Assembly: GCA_023376005.1 (NCBI GenBank)
Contig: CM042148.1
Location: forward strand, 68,451,678-68,515,677
Length of the DNA stretch: 64,000 nt
DNA from: Doryteuthis pealeii
Lineage: Eukaryota > Mollusca > Cephalopoda > Myopsida > Loliginidae
Reading direction: 5' to 3'
Position numbers and translations under genes: made by a program. The notes beneath the pieces were generated by a model. It was given only the letters and a program-made list of their open reading frames with translations, made no database searches and had not been told where the DNA came from. Shown here piece by piece: positions 1 through 11,228 of the stretch (positions are counted from its first letter, which is position 1; each line of letters starts with the position of its first letter).

Positions 1-202
1 CAGAATATATTCATTACATTCCATTTTATGTTCTTATACAATACAGTGCTATTTTTCATATTTAAAAAACTTAACAAAAAGTGTACTTTTGGGGGGTAGG
101 GTGGAATGGATTATTGGAATTTCAGTTTTTTTCAAAATTGATTTGAGATACGAGGAAATTGAAATACAAGCAGAATGAATTAGACTTGTAACTCTGTATC
201 AC

Positions 203-222
203 TGTATATGTATATGTATATG

Positions 223-304
<82 letters not shown>

Positions 305-480
305 GTGTGAAAAATTATGGATCTAACATGATTTTGATTGTTGTGATCTCATAGAATCTCTACATCATTCTCAGTAAGTAGACCCACAATTTTTCACAAT
401 TATTATTATTATTATTATTAATAAAGCTGTACTATTTATGAAGTATTTAGCATTCTTAGATAAATTACTGAATAATACTC

Positions 481-520
<40 letters not shown>

Positions 521-712
521 ATAAATGATCCGGTCAGTTGGTGTTAGGAATGATTCAAAGCTGGGCCTTTTTTAACAATGGAATGTTAAAATTGATCTAG
601 TCCAAATTGAGAGTTCAATGTACAATAATTCAGGAATTTTTTTCAGAACAATATATCTAGTTTAGAAACAAGGTTAAATACTGGTCATATTGGCTGCTAT
701 AAATTAATTTCC

Positions 713-769
<57 letters not shown>

Positions 770-1052
770 TATATATATTAGATTAGAAACAAGGTTAAAT
801 ACCAGTCATATTGACTGTTATAAAATTATTTCCATATATATAATATATATATATATATATATAATATATATATACATACATGCATATATACATATATATA
901 TATACACATATATATATATTGATTATATACTGTTTGATTTATTTGATATCTATGTATATATTATACAGATGTATTAATTAATATTATATATAATTATATA
1001 AATTTATTTCCACCTATATATCTTCAAATAAAATTAGCAGTCTGATAAAGTC

Positions 1053-1117
<65 letters not shown>

Positions 1118-1146
1118 CTTTATCAGACTTCTAATTTTAAGTATTA

Positions 1147-1192
<46 letters not shown>
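203..1192. repeat. TA-rich microsatellite cluster with duplicated 62-bp segment
   Basis: Long (TA)n tracts lie near 253-300, 484-518, 718-778, 836-920, 1053-1095 and 1150-1192, with a (TATC)n lead-in near 220 and a GA tract near 1096-1116. Between them a segment of about 62 bp (659-720) recurs at 779-840, each copy followed by its own TA tract, so the tract and flank were duplicated together. A short inverted pair (about 1026-1053 against 1116-1138) brackets the last TA/GA tract. No coding signal was seen in 1-1200. Confidence 0.85.
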
Positions 1193-1195
<3 letters not shown>

Positions 1196-1257
1196 ATAAA
1201 ATGATATGAAAAAACACAGATGTTATTTAACTGATTTTATTTCATCAACTTTACATT

Positions 1258-1304
1258 GCCGATATTGCAATATTTCGATTTTATTAAAAAATCTTCTTCA
1301 GAGC
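1258..1304 (-). other. Hammerhead-ribozyme-like motif
   Basis: Read on the minus strand, a CTGAAGA core is followed by a hairpin (GATTTT pairing AAAATC), then GAAA, a self-complementary TATTGCAATA segment and a C cleavage-position base. The flanks AGC and GCC could pair as stem I with one G-T wobble. One extra A separates the core from stem II, as in several other copies here. The fold is inference from base pairing. It lies between TA tracts, the typical setting in this window. Confidence 0.4.
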
Positions 1305-1410
1305 TTATTTCATAGGAAGACAATTGTGACCGTTTTATGATGTGATTGTTTTCTACCGGATTCTTTAAGACAGAAAAAAAAGGGAATATTTTAAATTTAA
1401 AATCACATTC

Positions 1411-1453
<43 letters not shown>

Positions 1454-1521
1454 AATATATGATAGAAATAAAATTAACCGCTAATATCTTTAAGCCTTTT
1501 TCTTTACTAAATGAATATATC

Positions 1522-1760
1522 GGGTTAGCTCAGTCAGTAGAGCGTTCGGCTAGAAACCACAAGGTTTCTAGTTTGATACCCGCCCTCGCCAACTCAGCGT
1601 ATGAGTAGGACAGGGATCTGTGCGGTAAAGTAAGGAGCTGATGGTAGGTGTGACGCTCCACCTCAGACGCTAAAATAATCTCCTTGGTCTAGCACTAGTG
1701 AAAAGGGGATAGACTCCCTCGCTGATTGGCTGATACCGACAATAGGCCGACTTTATTAGA
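1522..1760 (+). mobile_element. SINE-A copy (tRNA-Lys-like head)
   Basis: The head reads like a tRNA with an A box (TTAGCTCAGTCAGTAGAG) and a B box near 1563-1580 (GGTTTCTAGTTTGATACC), followed by a body of about 170 bp shared with eight other copies in this window. Pol III internal promoters are the known transcription mode for tRNA-derived SINEs. The head resembles tRNA-Lys, the type reported for an octopus SINE family, but that assignment is from memory. It is not a functional tRNA gene because no acceptor or anticodon stem closes. Confidence 0.85.
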
Positions 1761-1779
1761 GACTTTATTATATGTATAT

Positions 1780-1851
<72 letters not shown>
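1780..1851. repeat. (GA)n microsatellite
   Basis: About 36 uninterrupted GA units separate the two adjacent SINE-A copies. Both strands are open in some frames (Leu-Ser or Arg-Glu repeats), which is an artefact of the dinucleotide and not a gene. Confidence 0.95.
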
Positions 1852-1853
<2 letters not shown>

Positions 1854-2082
1854 ATCTGCCTAGGCCAAGGTTTTGGGTTCAATACCGTTTCAATACTACC
1901 AACCCAGCACATGAGTAGCACAGATTGAGTTTAGTAAAGTGGGGAGCTGACAGTAGGTGTGGCGCTCCACCTTCTAAAAAAAACCCCCAAAACCCAAACG
2001 ATCTCTCTGGTCTATCACTATCAAAAATGGGTATAGACTCCCTTGTTGTCCAGCTGATACTGACAATAAGCCACTCTGCCAA
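1852..2082 (+). mobile_element. SINE-A copy, diverged
   Basis: The body matches the SINE-A body (GAGTAGCACAG, TGGCGCTCCACCT and GGTCTA blocks in the same order). The tRNA-like head is degraded and the A box is not recognisable. It lies directly 3' of the GA tract that follows the previous SINE-A copy. Confidence 0.75.
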
Positions 2083-2203
2083 CCTTTCTTACATTTATAT
2101 ATATATATATATATTATATATAATATATATATATATTATATATTAATTTCTATTTCATAAAATATATGAATAAGTAAAAGAAACTTTATACCATTCACAG
2201 TTC

Positions 2204-2719
2204 GGTGCTATTCTCAAAATTGCATCCCGGCCTTAGGCGGTGATAGCTGAAAAACCCTCCTTACGAATGAAGTCCCTAGCTGAAGTGTTGCCTGCTGAAG
2301 CGCTTAAAGCATTTTTCCCGAAAATTTAATGCAATATTTTACCCTCTCCAGTCTTTTTCCGACAAATAAATGTAAATATTTTAACCCTCCCCTTCTTTAA
2401 AATATTTTAAGGGATGGGGTTAAATATTTACATTTACTTGTCGATAAAAATATGGTTTACTTTTAACGCCTTCAAACCACTAAAAAAAGAATAATTTGTC
2501 GATAAAAACACCTTCAATCCGCTAAAAATATTTTTTTTTTGTATTTTCTTTTTATTTCTTTTTTATTTTTTTGACAATCAATTACAAATAAAAAAAATAA
2601 AAACATTTTTTGTCGGTATTTTTATTTTATTTATGGAGGTTTTTTTTGGGTTTTTTTAGGTATTACCGTCTTGCGTTTTTTAAGGCAGGAGGCCTGGACA
2701 GAATTCTGTGAATAGCACC
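2204..2719. mobile_element. 516-bp foldback DNA transposon with 8-bp TSD
   Basis: The ends are imperfect terminal inverted repeats: GGTGCTATTC at 2204 and GAATAGCACC ending at 2719, continuing inward for about 29 bp with mismatches (both arms reach a GGCC block). The 8-bp sequence CACAGTTC flanks it at 2196-2203 and 2720-2727. A second inverted pair inside (about 2355-2382 against 2412-2446, GACAAGTAAATGTAAATATT-type) makes it foldback. There is no transposase frame, so it is non-autonomous. An 8-bp TSD is known for hAT and also for Merlin. The superfamily cannot be settled from this copy. Confidence 0.85.
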
Positions 2720-3164
2720 CACAGTTCTTTTCATTACCGAAATGACACAATGGACTTCTGATACAAAAATTATAAATAAACTCTATAACTGATAAACATG
2801 TTTACAAACATATATAAATATAGATATAAGTTTCATATTTATGTTGTGTTATTTTTTTGTTGACTTTCCCTGGGGAAGAAGAAAAAAGCGAGAACTCATC
2901 CTGACTTTTCCCATCCATATTTCCCTGACCCTGACCTCGTTTCAGCCCTGCCCAGGGGGATGAAAGATTTGGATTCCTTTTGATACATCAGCAACTTATC
3001 TAGACATAAAATTAATGGCTGGATCGGGGGGAGGGGAGGCGGGTGATGGTAAGGCAATTGAACCATCAGAGAACATGTGTATGCTTTTGGTTTATTTTGT
3101 TTATCCTTTTCATTTCTCAACCGACTTAGATTAAACAGCCGCAAACAATAATAGAAAACTGCAA

Positions 3165-4402
3165 TGGCCCGGGCAGAAGACATGCTACTGTCTGAAATGG
3201 CCAGGCAGAAGACATGCTACTGTCTGAAATGGCCGGGAAGAAGACATACTACTGTCTGAAATGGCCGGGCCAGAAGACATGCTACTGTCTGAAATGGCCG
3301 GCAGAAGACATGCTACTGTCTGTAATGGCGGGCAGAAGACATGCTACTGTCTGAAATGGCCGGGCAGAAGACATGCTACTGTTTGTAATGACCGGGCAGA
3401 AGACTGTCTGAAATGGCCGGGCAGAAGACATACTACTGTCTGAAATGGCCGGGCAGAAGACATGCTACTGTCTGTAATGGCTGGGCAGAAGACATGCTAC
3501 TATCTACAATAGCCGGGCAGAATATATGCTACTGTTTGTAATGACCGGGCAGAAGACATACTACTGTCTGAAATGGCCGGGCAGAAGACATACTGTCTAC
3601 TGTCTGTAATGGCCGGGCAAGACATGCTACTATCTACAATAGCCGGGCAGAATATATGCTACTGTTTGTAATGACCGGGCAGAAGACATACTACTGTCTG
3701 AAATGGCCGGGCAGAAGACATGCTACTGTCTGTAATGGCCGGGCAGAAGACATGCTACTATCTACAATAGCCGGGCAGAATATATGCTACTGTTTGTAAT
3801 GACCGGGCAGAAGACATGCTACTTCCTGAAATGGCTAGAGAGAAGACATGCTACTGTCTGAAATGGCCGGGCAAGACATGCTACTGTCTGTAATGGCCGG
3901 GCAGAAGACATGCATGCTACTGCTGTAATGGCCGGGCAGAAGACATACTACTGTCTGAAATGGCCGGGCAGAAGACATGCTATTGTCTGAAATGGCCGGG
4001 CAAAAGATATACTACTGTTTGTAATGACCGGGCAGAAGACATACTACTGTCTGTAATGGCGGGCAGAAGACATACTACTGTCTGAAATGGCCGGGCAGAA
4101 GACATGCTATTGTCTGAAATGGCCGGGCAAAAGATATACTACTATTTGTAATGACCGGGCAGAAGACATGCTACTGTCTGAAATGGCCGGGCAAAAGATA
4201 TACTACTATTTGTAATGACCGGGCAGAAGACATGCTACTGTCTGAAATGGCCGGGCAAAAGATATACTACTATTTGTAATGACCGGGCAGAAGACATGCT
4301 ATTGTCTGAAATGGCCGGGCAAAAGATATACTACTATTTGTAATGACCGGGCAGAAGACATGCTACTGTCTGAAATGGACGGGCAGAAGACATGCTACTG
4401 TT
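3165..4402. repeat. 32-bp minisatellite, about 38 units
   Basis: The unit is GGCCGGGCAGAAGACATG followed by CTACTGTCTGAAAT, repeated head to tail with point changes and unit-length variants (for example GCAAAAGATATACTACTATTTGTAATGA). The more 3' units alternate between two variant types, suggesting amplification of a two-unit block. A 60-residue frame at 3261-3443 is only the translation of this array. Confidence 0.95.
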
Positions 4403-4440
4403 TATTCACTTCAAGCGATTGACTGATTGCTTTTAATATA

Positions 4441-4724
4441 TATATTTACCAACCTCTCCACATGAGTAGGATGCGACACAAGGTCAATTTCTTAAACAGA
4501 GTTTAATGAGTTTGAATTCAGTATTTTCATTCTCCTAGACTGGTTATCTTGCCAAGGTTAAAGAGACCAGTCTGCCCTACTATTTATCAATAGCTGGAGA
4601 GAGAGAGTAGTTGGATGCATACCTTTCGAAGGGTATTAGCACTAAATGAAATGCATCGTCCAAGATTTGAACTCGGGTTGATAAGTTTATTTTCTACAAG
4701 TTTAACCATTACACCACAAGCATT
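4441..4724 (-). mobile_element. SINE-B copy, near full length
   Basis: Minus-strand order is tRNA-like head (TGGTGTAATGGTTAAA-type A box, then a GAGTTCAAATC-type B box), the CATTTCA..TAGCGCTAATAC block, a GAATTCAAA block, and the TTAAGAAATTGACCTTGTG..ACACAAG-type 3' end before a TA-rich tail. The same body occurs at least 14 times in the window. The tRNA species of the head was not identified with certainty. Confidence 0.85.
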
Positions 4725-4875
4725 TTTAACCAGATTATTTTTAACTAGATGATAACGGTCATACAATTAAGAAACACAAGTATTAATATATATATAAAAT
4801 AAAGTAAATAAAAATACTTTACATGTAAAGCTCATCAGGACAGATAAGTATAAGTGACACTTAAACTTATCTATC

Positions 4876-4877
<2 letters not shown>

Positions 4878-4939
<62 letters not shown>

Positions 4940-5062
4940 TTAAGAGTAAGTAAATGAATCCGACAGTATATGTATAGATAAAAGGGTATGAAAACACACA
5001 ATGCTGTTAAAATGGTATAAAATATTTTCATTTTAACAGCATTGTGTGTTTTCATACTCTTT
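4878..5062. repeat. (TA)n tract and perfect hairpin arms
   Basis: A (TA)29 tract occupies 4878-4936. Just downstream, 4981-5013 and 5028-5062 are near-perfect inverted arms of about 33 bp (starting AGGGTATGAAAACACACAAT) separated by a 14-bp AT-rich loop. A smaller inverted pair (4832-4850 against 4865-4880, CAGGACAGATAAG-type) lies on the other side of the tract. Confidence 0.85.
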
Positions 5063-5293
5063 TATCTCTCTCTCTATATAATTTAACTTTTTGATATTTA
5101 TATACACCTTTACTGCAAACTCCTTTGAGTTTTTTAATGATAAAAATGCTTATAATTTTAAAAAATAAAATTTATTTTATTTTTAACATAAAATACGCAT
5201 TTTAAAAAATTATTTGAAAATTCCGGTACTGATCGAGAGCGTTCTGTGCCTCGTGATTAATAATATATTTATTTCGTTTTTCCGTTTACAATG

Positions 5294-5344
5294 TTGCTTT
5301 GATAAAGACCTCTTCATATGGTCGAAACAGATTTCTGTCAGCAA
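5294..5344 (+). other. Decayed hammerhead-like motif
   Basis: Stem I can form between TTGCT (5294-5298) and AGCAA (5340-5344), stem II between GACC and GGTC, and stem III between ACAGA and TCTGT, with GAAA and a C cleavage-position base in place. The core reads TTGATAA instead of CTGATGA, so two conserved core bases are changed and activity is unlikely. It sits 40 bp from a TA tract that separates it from a minus-strand copy. Confidence 0.5.
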
Positions 5345-5382
5345 AACTTTTAAGATCTTGTTGTTTTTTTCTACAAACTTTC

Positions 5383-5387
<5 letters not shown>

Positions 5388-5436
<49 letters not shown>
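5388..5436. repeat. (TA)n between opposed hammerhead motifs
   Basis: A pure TA tract with a hammerhead-like motif on the plus strand to its left and one on the minus strand to its right. Frames with poly Ile-Tyr across it are artefacts. Confidence 0.9.
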
Positions 5437-5439
<3 letters not shown>

Positions 5440-5445
5440 AATCAT

Positions 5446-5488
5446 CCACAGACACCGTGTTTCGGCGTTTCGCGTATCTTCAGTGTGG
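5446..5488 (-). ncRNA. Hammerhead-ribozyme-like motif, well preserved
   Basis: On the minus strand CCACA precedes a CTGAAGA core and TGTGG follows the cleavage-position C, giving a 5-bp stem I. Stem II is short (GCG and CGC around AAA), GAAA follows, and ACA/TGT closes a small stem III. The core consensus CTGANGA...GAAA is intact. Motifs with such short stem III are known in Penelope-like retroelements. Self-cleavage here is inference. Confidence 0.5.
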
Positions 5489-5630
5489 CTAGACACAACA
5501 ACTACCTATGGCCAGGATTTAAATCCTACTGACTTTTGTCCGCCTGACTTCTTAATCTCTTGGCCATTTGACAGCTGCCGTAACGGGGGGGGGGGGTTAA
5601 ACTATTAAATACATACGTTTTAGTATAAAA

Positions 5631-5995
5631 ATACATTGGTGATGCTTTTTAGTATAAAAATGCATTGGAGATGATTTTTAGTATAAAAATGCATTGGAGA
5701 TGATTTTTAGTATAAAAATGCATTGGAGATGATTTTTAGTATAAAACTGCATTGGAAATGATTTTTGCTATAAAAATGCATTGGAAATGAGTTTTACTAT
5801 AAAAATGCATTGGAAATGGGTTTTACTATAAAAAGGCGTTGGAACTGATTTTTACTATAAAAATGTATTAGAAATGATTTTTACTATAAAAATGCATTGT
5901 AAATGATTTTACTATAAAACAGCATTGGGAATGTTTTTTATTATAAAAATGTATTGCAATTGATTTTTACTATAAAACTGCATTGAAAATGGTTT
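5631..5995 (+). repeat. 29-bp minisatellite S, about 12 units
   Basis: The unit is TTTTTACTATAAAAATGCAT plus TGGAAATGA, with AGTATA variants early in the array. The same unit forms arrays at 13771-14092 (opposite strand) and 53281-53780. Confidence 0.9.
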
Positions 5996-6004
5996 GGCTT
6001 GGTT

Positions 6005-6770
6005 GTTTTGTTTTACATTTTGCTTCATTTAATGCCAAATCAAGTCATTTTGATAAACAAACGACTCAAGTTGCTTATAGTACCTACTTTTGCTTAAATG
6101 GTCACTCAACTAAGTAGTAAACAGGCTCATCACTGCTTCACTTCAGTGATCTAATGGGAACTGGTATTTTCAGCATTACTTGACCGTAATCAGCCATACC
6201 TAGGTCATGAAATAAGATGATAGAATACTAATAAAAATCAATAAGTTATTTATTGTTTTTTTTTCCTGTATTTTCCCAATAAGTATTGGTTTGAAGAATT
6301 TCAAGCAGACAATGGCTACTGAAATGTGCTGGTTGATAGAACCGAAGAGAGAAATAAAAGAGTCTTAAGGCAGACTCTGAAGACTGCCGACTATTTTCGT
6401 TAGGACTGAGCAAAGCCAAATCCAGACTAAAAGCTTTGAGGCAGAATAATCGCCAGCACACAAGCAAATCCCGACCAAACTTACGTTAAATACAGAATAT
6501 CTCTCCTTTTAGATATTACATGAGATTTATATATATAAAAAAAAAGAATCTCTTTTTGGGAAGTTTTAAGAAAGGTACTAGCTCAACCTCCCAGTCACTC
6601 ATCCTCTTATTGAAAATTCAACTTTAACACAGCTCCTGCCGTCATGTCAAAGCTTTACAGAAATGGACTTGGTGAGCCAAGTTCAAATCCTGAACAAGGC
6701 GGTCTGCATGTCACTTATTCTAAAAAACATTTTATGAAGCTGGAATGTTCAATTTTCAAATAAAAAATAT
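6005..6770. other. No gene; SINE-B head fragment near 6655-6717
   Basis: Mostly unrecognised AT-rich sequence. At 6655-6717 on the plus strand a short block with AAGTTCAAATCCTGAACAAGG (one base over a SINE-B B box region) matches SINE-B. Minus-strand frames here have no recognisable domain. Confidence 0.5.
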
Positions 6771-6778
6771 ATTATTTC

Positions 6779-6905
6779 TCTGTATGTTTGAGACGAGGCT
6801 TGATGATTAGTATTATCTGCGTTATTCGAACTATTGTCCTCATGTACAGATAACAATGAAGATGAGGACAATAGTCCGAATAACGCAGATAATACTAAAA
6901 ATATA
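6779..6905. mobile_element. Family J palindromic element, short form
   Basis: Left arm AGTATTATCTGCGTTATTCG and right arm GAATAACGCAGATAATACT are inverted copies, with a single GTACAGATAACAATGAAGATG block in the loop. The left flank (GAGGCTTGATGATT) is the standard outer border of this family, seen again at 10.9, 17.3, 50.8 and 62.2 kb. Confidence 0.75.
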
Positions 6906-6960
6906 TTACTGTAAATTATTTGTATTAAGAATTGTTCTGATTTCTTTGATAAAATGAGCA

Positions 6961-7200
6961 TAAATTTTTTACCAGTTTACGTATCTAGGTAGTAATATCT
7001 CACCTACTGAAAAGGATTTTAATTCATGCATAGGAAAGGCATGGACTGCTATAGATAGATTATCGATCATAGGGAAGTCTGATCTCACTGATAAGTTAAT
7101 TCTTTCAAGCTGTAGTTGTATCAGTGCTACTGTATGGCTGACTCTAATGAAAAGCAAAAAAAAAATAAATAAATAAATAAATAAAAGCCAGATGGGAACT
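6961..7200 (+). pseudogene. Family M non-LTR reverse-transcriptase fragment
   Basis: One frame reads FTYLGSNISPTEKDFN and then CIGKAWTAIDRLS and KSDLTDK, a conserved block in the C-terminal half of endonuclease-reverse transcriptases of RTE/Jockey-like elements (clade uncertain). A following LDGNY-type segment near 7185 is out of frame. Fragments of the same family occur about ten times in the window on both strands, so this is a 5'-truncated, decayed copy. Confidence 0.7.
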
Positions 7201-7299
7201 ACTCAAGGCTGCTGCATTCACAATTCTTAGAAGCAGCGTCCCACAAAAAACAACCCGCTTCCAAAAAAAAAAAAAAAAACAAAAAAAACGAGAAAACAG

Positions 7300-7640
7300 A
7301 AATGGGAAGAAAAACAACTTTATGGACACTTCAAGCAACAGACTGGAGTGAAAAAAAAAGTGATAGGAAAAATAGACAAATACTTTGACCTTGCCAGAGA
7401 ACTGAAAGAAAAAACTGAGGAACTGTGGAACATGAGGGTAAAGGTGGTACCAATTGTAGTTGAGGTCCATTGAATGGTCCCCTAGGGATTGGAAAAAGAC
7501 TGGAGGAAATGAAAATCAGAGGAAGAATTGAGATGATCCAAACAATAACGTTGTTAAAATCGGTTAGAATACTCAGAAGATTCCTACAGACCCGAGGAAA
7601 CTTAAAAATTGATTATATTAATAAATGCACAATGTGCCCT
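7300..7640 (+). pseudogene. R2-like non-LTR retrotransposon C-terminus, decayed
   Basis: A single frame gives KIDKYFDLARELKEK, LWNMRVKVVPIVV, then GLEKRLEEMKIRGRIEMIQT and LLKSVRILRRFLQTRG, interrupted by two stop codons. This matches the end of the restriction-like-endonuclease protein of R2/NeSL-type elements as I recall it; the remnant at 50.14 kb carries the preceding part of the same protein type. It is dead by in-frame stops. Confidence 0.6.
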
Positions 7641-7695
7641 AGAAAATGAGACCTATAAAGTTATCTGGAACAAAAAACGGATTACCCACTCTTGG

Positions 7696-7697
<2 letters not shown>

Positions 7698-7728
<31 letters not shown>
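7698..7728. repeat. (CA)n microsatellite
   Basis: Fifteen or so CA units followed by a short TA run, directly after the R2-like remnant. Confidence 0.9.
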
Positions 7729-7734
<6 letters not shown>

Positions 7735-7774
7735 GGTATATTACTATTGTTACAAGTAGTTAATAAAGAGTTTT

Positions 7775-8110
7775 AAAAAACTGCCCTACAAATCATCCAA
7801 GTAAGCTGAACAAGACATGCTGGATACATGGGGATTAAAATAAAAATAAAAAAACAACAAACTCCCATAGGCCTTCACCGGAAGAACCCTCCGCGCTTGT
7901 GCGAAAAAAGGGACCGACTTCCGACTCCCAAGAGAATATCTTGGCCATTCGAGTTTAGGCCATAACTGAGTGTAGTCGCTTCCTCGACCAGGGGGATATC
8001 CCTTTGCCATGGGCGACTATGATGGGTTAATAAAGCCTAAGTCATAAAACCACCTTCTGCCTTTGTCACTTTCTTTTTAGTTCCTTAAATTCCTTCCTTT
8101 TCAGCGTGAC
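7775..8110 (+). repeat. Dispersed repeat K, copy 1
   Basis: The block GGGGATTAAAA, A-rich spacer, AACAACAAACTC, GGAAGAACCC, AACTGAGTGTAGTCGC, GGCGACTATGA, AATAAAGCCTAAGTCATAAA and CACCTTCTGCCTTTGTC recurs at 11985-12335 in the same order and orientation. A scrap of family M (ACAAGACATGCTGGATAC) precedes it at 7788. The class is unknown. The AATAAAGCCTAAG stretch could act as a polyadenylation signal. Confidence 0.7.
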
Positions 8111-8114
8111 CACC

Positions 8115-8400
8115 AAATGAGATGGGGTTAAAAGCAAAAAGCCAAAGAACACGCAGCAGTTAATATCCAGCTACCTTTAAACCTTTAAAACACCAAAACC
8201 TCTTGCTACCCCATAGATACAACATCTAGTATCCACACAGAGCTGATTGATGTAGGTGGTAAAAAAATACAAGGTTTTTACTGCACAGCCAACACTGGTG
8301 TGTCCATGTGTAGGTGTCTGTAGAATAATCATACTAGTTCCAATTACCGTCGAATTGGTAAGACAAGGCAGCAAGTAGTGGTAACTGAATACGAATCTAT
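8115..8400 (-). pseudogene. Repeat N and family M C-terminal fragment
   Basis: 8115-8210 (GAGATGGGGTTAAAAG ... AACACCAAAACC) recurs at 12862-12940. On the minus strand 8210-8330 reads TPTHGHTSVG and, after an insertion, TYINQLCVDTRC, which is the C-terminal signature of the family M reverse transcriptase (compare 26.1 and 27.4 kb). Stops and insertions show it is inactive. Confidence 0.55.
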
Positions 8401-8612
8401 CTTGCTGCAATACCACTGCAAAATGCCAGGTTATTTATGAAGCCTAATAACATCACAGAAACCAAGCAGCCAATCAGGAATCAGGGAATGGAATCACCCA
8501 AATGCAAGAATGGACTATTCTTGATTTCAATAAGTACCAACTGTCTTGGCACTGGTTCAGTTGTGCTTAGCTAGTTGCTGTTGTTCAAACCAACAGTGCA
8601 CTAACTCACTTC

Positions 8613-9088
8613 AACAGTGTCCATAGGAGAACATCACTTATTGTTGTACCGGCCGTTCCTACAGTGGAGAATATACACCGGTTCTCACTATAAATAGTGA
8701 GACACCGAGTGAAAAGGTTGTACTGTTACCGTTTAACGGCAAGCTAGCCGTTCCTGTACCATTATTGTAAATACACTTGTCTTATTTTACCCTACCTCGA
8801 CTTGACTTCTTTTTTACTGTTGGACTAACATCACAACACTTATGTTTGTCCTTGCTTCACCAGCAGCATCCAGCATGTCTAGTTTGTCTTACTTGGATGG
8901 TTTGTGTGATAGGAGGAAAATGGACATACAGCTGCCTTTATGTGGATGGCTGCTTCAAAAATGTGTTCAAGACAACACACAACATCCTTGTGTAATTCCC
9001 TTCTAGCTTTTTTTCCTATGCATTTTATTGGAGTTCAAGTGGTGTACTCATACAGTAGCACTGACATGGTTACAGTTTGGAAGAATTC
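8613..9088 (-). pseudogene. Family M fragment interrupted by a solo LTR
   Basis: The minus-strand family M end (CATCACTTAT ... CAGCATCCAGCATGTC ... GATGGTTTGTGTGATAGG) is continuous in other copies (for example 27505-27575 and 47692-47778) but here is split at 8641/8839 by a 197-bp insert with TSDs. Confidence 0.7.
8642..8838. mobile_element. 197-bp solo LTR, 5-bp TSD
   Basis: The insert begins TGTTGT and ends ACAACA, perfect 6-bp inverted ends of the TG...CA type expected for LTRs. The 5 bp CTTAT flank it at 8637-8641 and 8839-8843. The host family M sequence is contiguous across one CTTAT in other copies, which confirms the insertion. An ACTATAAATAGTG block near 8688-8700 could be a TATA box in plus orientation. 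Its internal element is not present in the window. Confidence 0.8.
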
Positions 9089-9400
9089 CTGCTTTATCTT
9101 ATCAAATTATCAATCCTACTGAAATTGGATTGATAATCTGTCTATAGCAGTCCATGCCTTTCTTATGTGTGCATTGACATTGCTGTCCATAGATGAGATA
9201 TTGCTACCTAGGTATGTGAACAGGTCTAGCTTTAATTCCTGCTTTATCTTATCAAATCATCAATCCTACCGAAATTGGATTGATAATCTGTCTATAGCAG
9301 CCCATGCCTTTCTTATGTGTGTATTGATATTGCTGTCCATAGATGAGATATTGCTACCTAGGTATGTGAACAGGTCTAACTTTACCCTGCTTAAGAATTG
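9089..9400 (-). pseudogene. Tandemly duplicated family M segment (2 x 142 bp)
   Basis: 9089-9230 and 9231-9372 are nearly identical copies of a reverse-transcriptase segment whose minus-strand translation includes FTYLGSNISSMDSN and KAWAAIDRLS. Duplication within an already dead element implies unequal exchange or slippage after insertion. Confidence 0.75.
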
Positions 9401-9654
9401 ACTTTGTGTCACATTAATTTAGTTAGCCAGTCCAATTTTTTAAATATTAGTTTAACATGTGTGGTAAGTTCCATCATAATCGGTTTACTGGTTTAGCCGC
9501 CAACTGGTTATACACAGTCGGATAGAAATTTCTTTTAGGTTGAGTAAAAGATTTTCCAATATTTTGGTGATGTTATGTACAATTCGGCAGCTCCGGATGT
9601 TTTTGTCGATGTCTAGAAGGTGTCAATCTGTGTTGTATACCCCTTTACTCGAGT

Positions 9655-10445
<791 letters not shown>

Positions 10446-10884
10446 ATAGATTAGAGATGATAATTGTTGATTGTCTTACTTACTACACCTCTGCTCGTTT
10501 GTCTACTCGTCTGGACGCCAACTTCTCTGGTTGGGCTTACTATTAAGGGTTGGTCTTCTTCCTTCTGTGGCAGAGGGTCTGGATTAACACAAACACTTTC
10601 TGTGACCTCATTGTCTTAGAGATATTTTAATAACTTTTTTATTTTCATGTCAAAATGGGAACTGGAAGTGGGCTCAGCTGTGGTAAATTTTATAACTCTT
10701 CATTTCAGTGAGGAGACAACTTCCTGTAGTCTTGATGTCTCTTTATGAGAGACAGTATATCAAAATACAAATCTTAGCTTCCATCCTTCATGTAAATCCA
10801 ATTTAATTGACATTTGAATGTCTCAGAAGAGCATTATCAAAACTCTTTCTCGCTTAGTTGATTTTCATTACAGTTTCTCAACTT

Positions 10885-11228
10885 GTATTATTTGGATTAT
10901 TCAGACTATTGTCGTCATCTTCATTGTTATCTGTACAATGTTTTGACCGATGTGCCCTCCGACCTTCCTCAGGTATTTCTTGTCGGACTTGGGAATCTTC
11001 TTGGACTCAAGAACCTTTTCGGACTTGGAACCTTCTTCTCAAATTTGGAACCTTCTTGTCATTCCCGAATCCAAGAAGATTCCTGAGTCCAACAAGAAAT
11101 ACCTGAAGAAGGCGGAGGGCACATGTCAAAACGTAGCACAGATAACAATGAAGATGAAGGCAATAGTCCAAATAATACAAATAATACTAATTATCAAGCC
11201 TCATCTCAAAAATTCAGAGAAATAGTTT
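10885..11228. mobile_element. Family J palindromic element, mid-size form
   Basis: The left arm runs from TTTGGATTATTCAGACTATT inward to ACCTTCCTCAGGTATTTCTTG. The right arm is its inverted copy, from CAAGAAATACCTGAAGAAGG out to GACAATAGTCCAAATAATAC, ending at the family border TATCAAGCCTCATCTC. The loop carries (GGAACCTTCTTGGACTC)-like repeats shared with the larger copy at 17.3 kb. The CTGAAGA...GAAAC-like spacing in the arms resembles the hammerhead core, but a stem I was not found. Confidence 0.75.

Noticed and set aside
1522..1600. tRNA-like sequence (also at 37750, 40625, 41966, 61556)
   Set aside because: A and B boxes are present but no acceptor stem or anticodon arm closes, and each continues into the same SINE body.
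3261..3443. 60-residue frame with internal peptide repeats
   Set aside because: It is a direct translation of the 32-bp minisatellite, whose unit is not a multiple of three, so the frame cannot stay meaningful.
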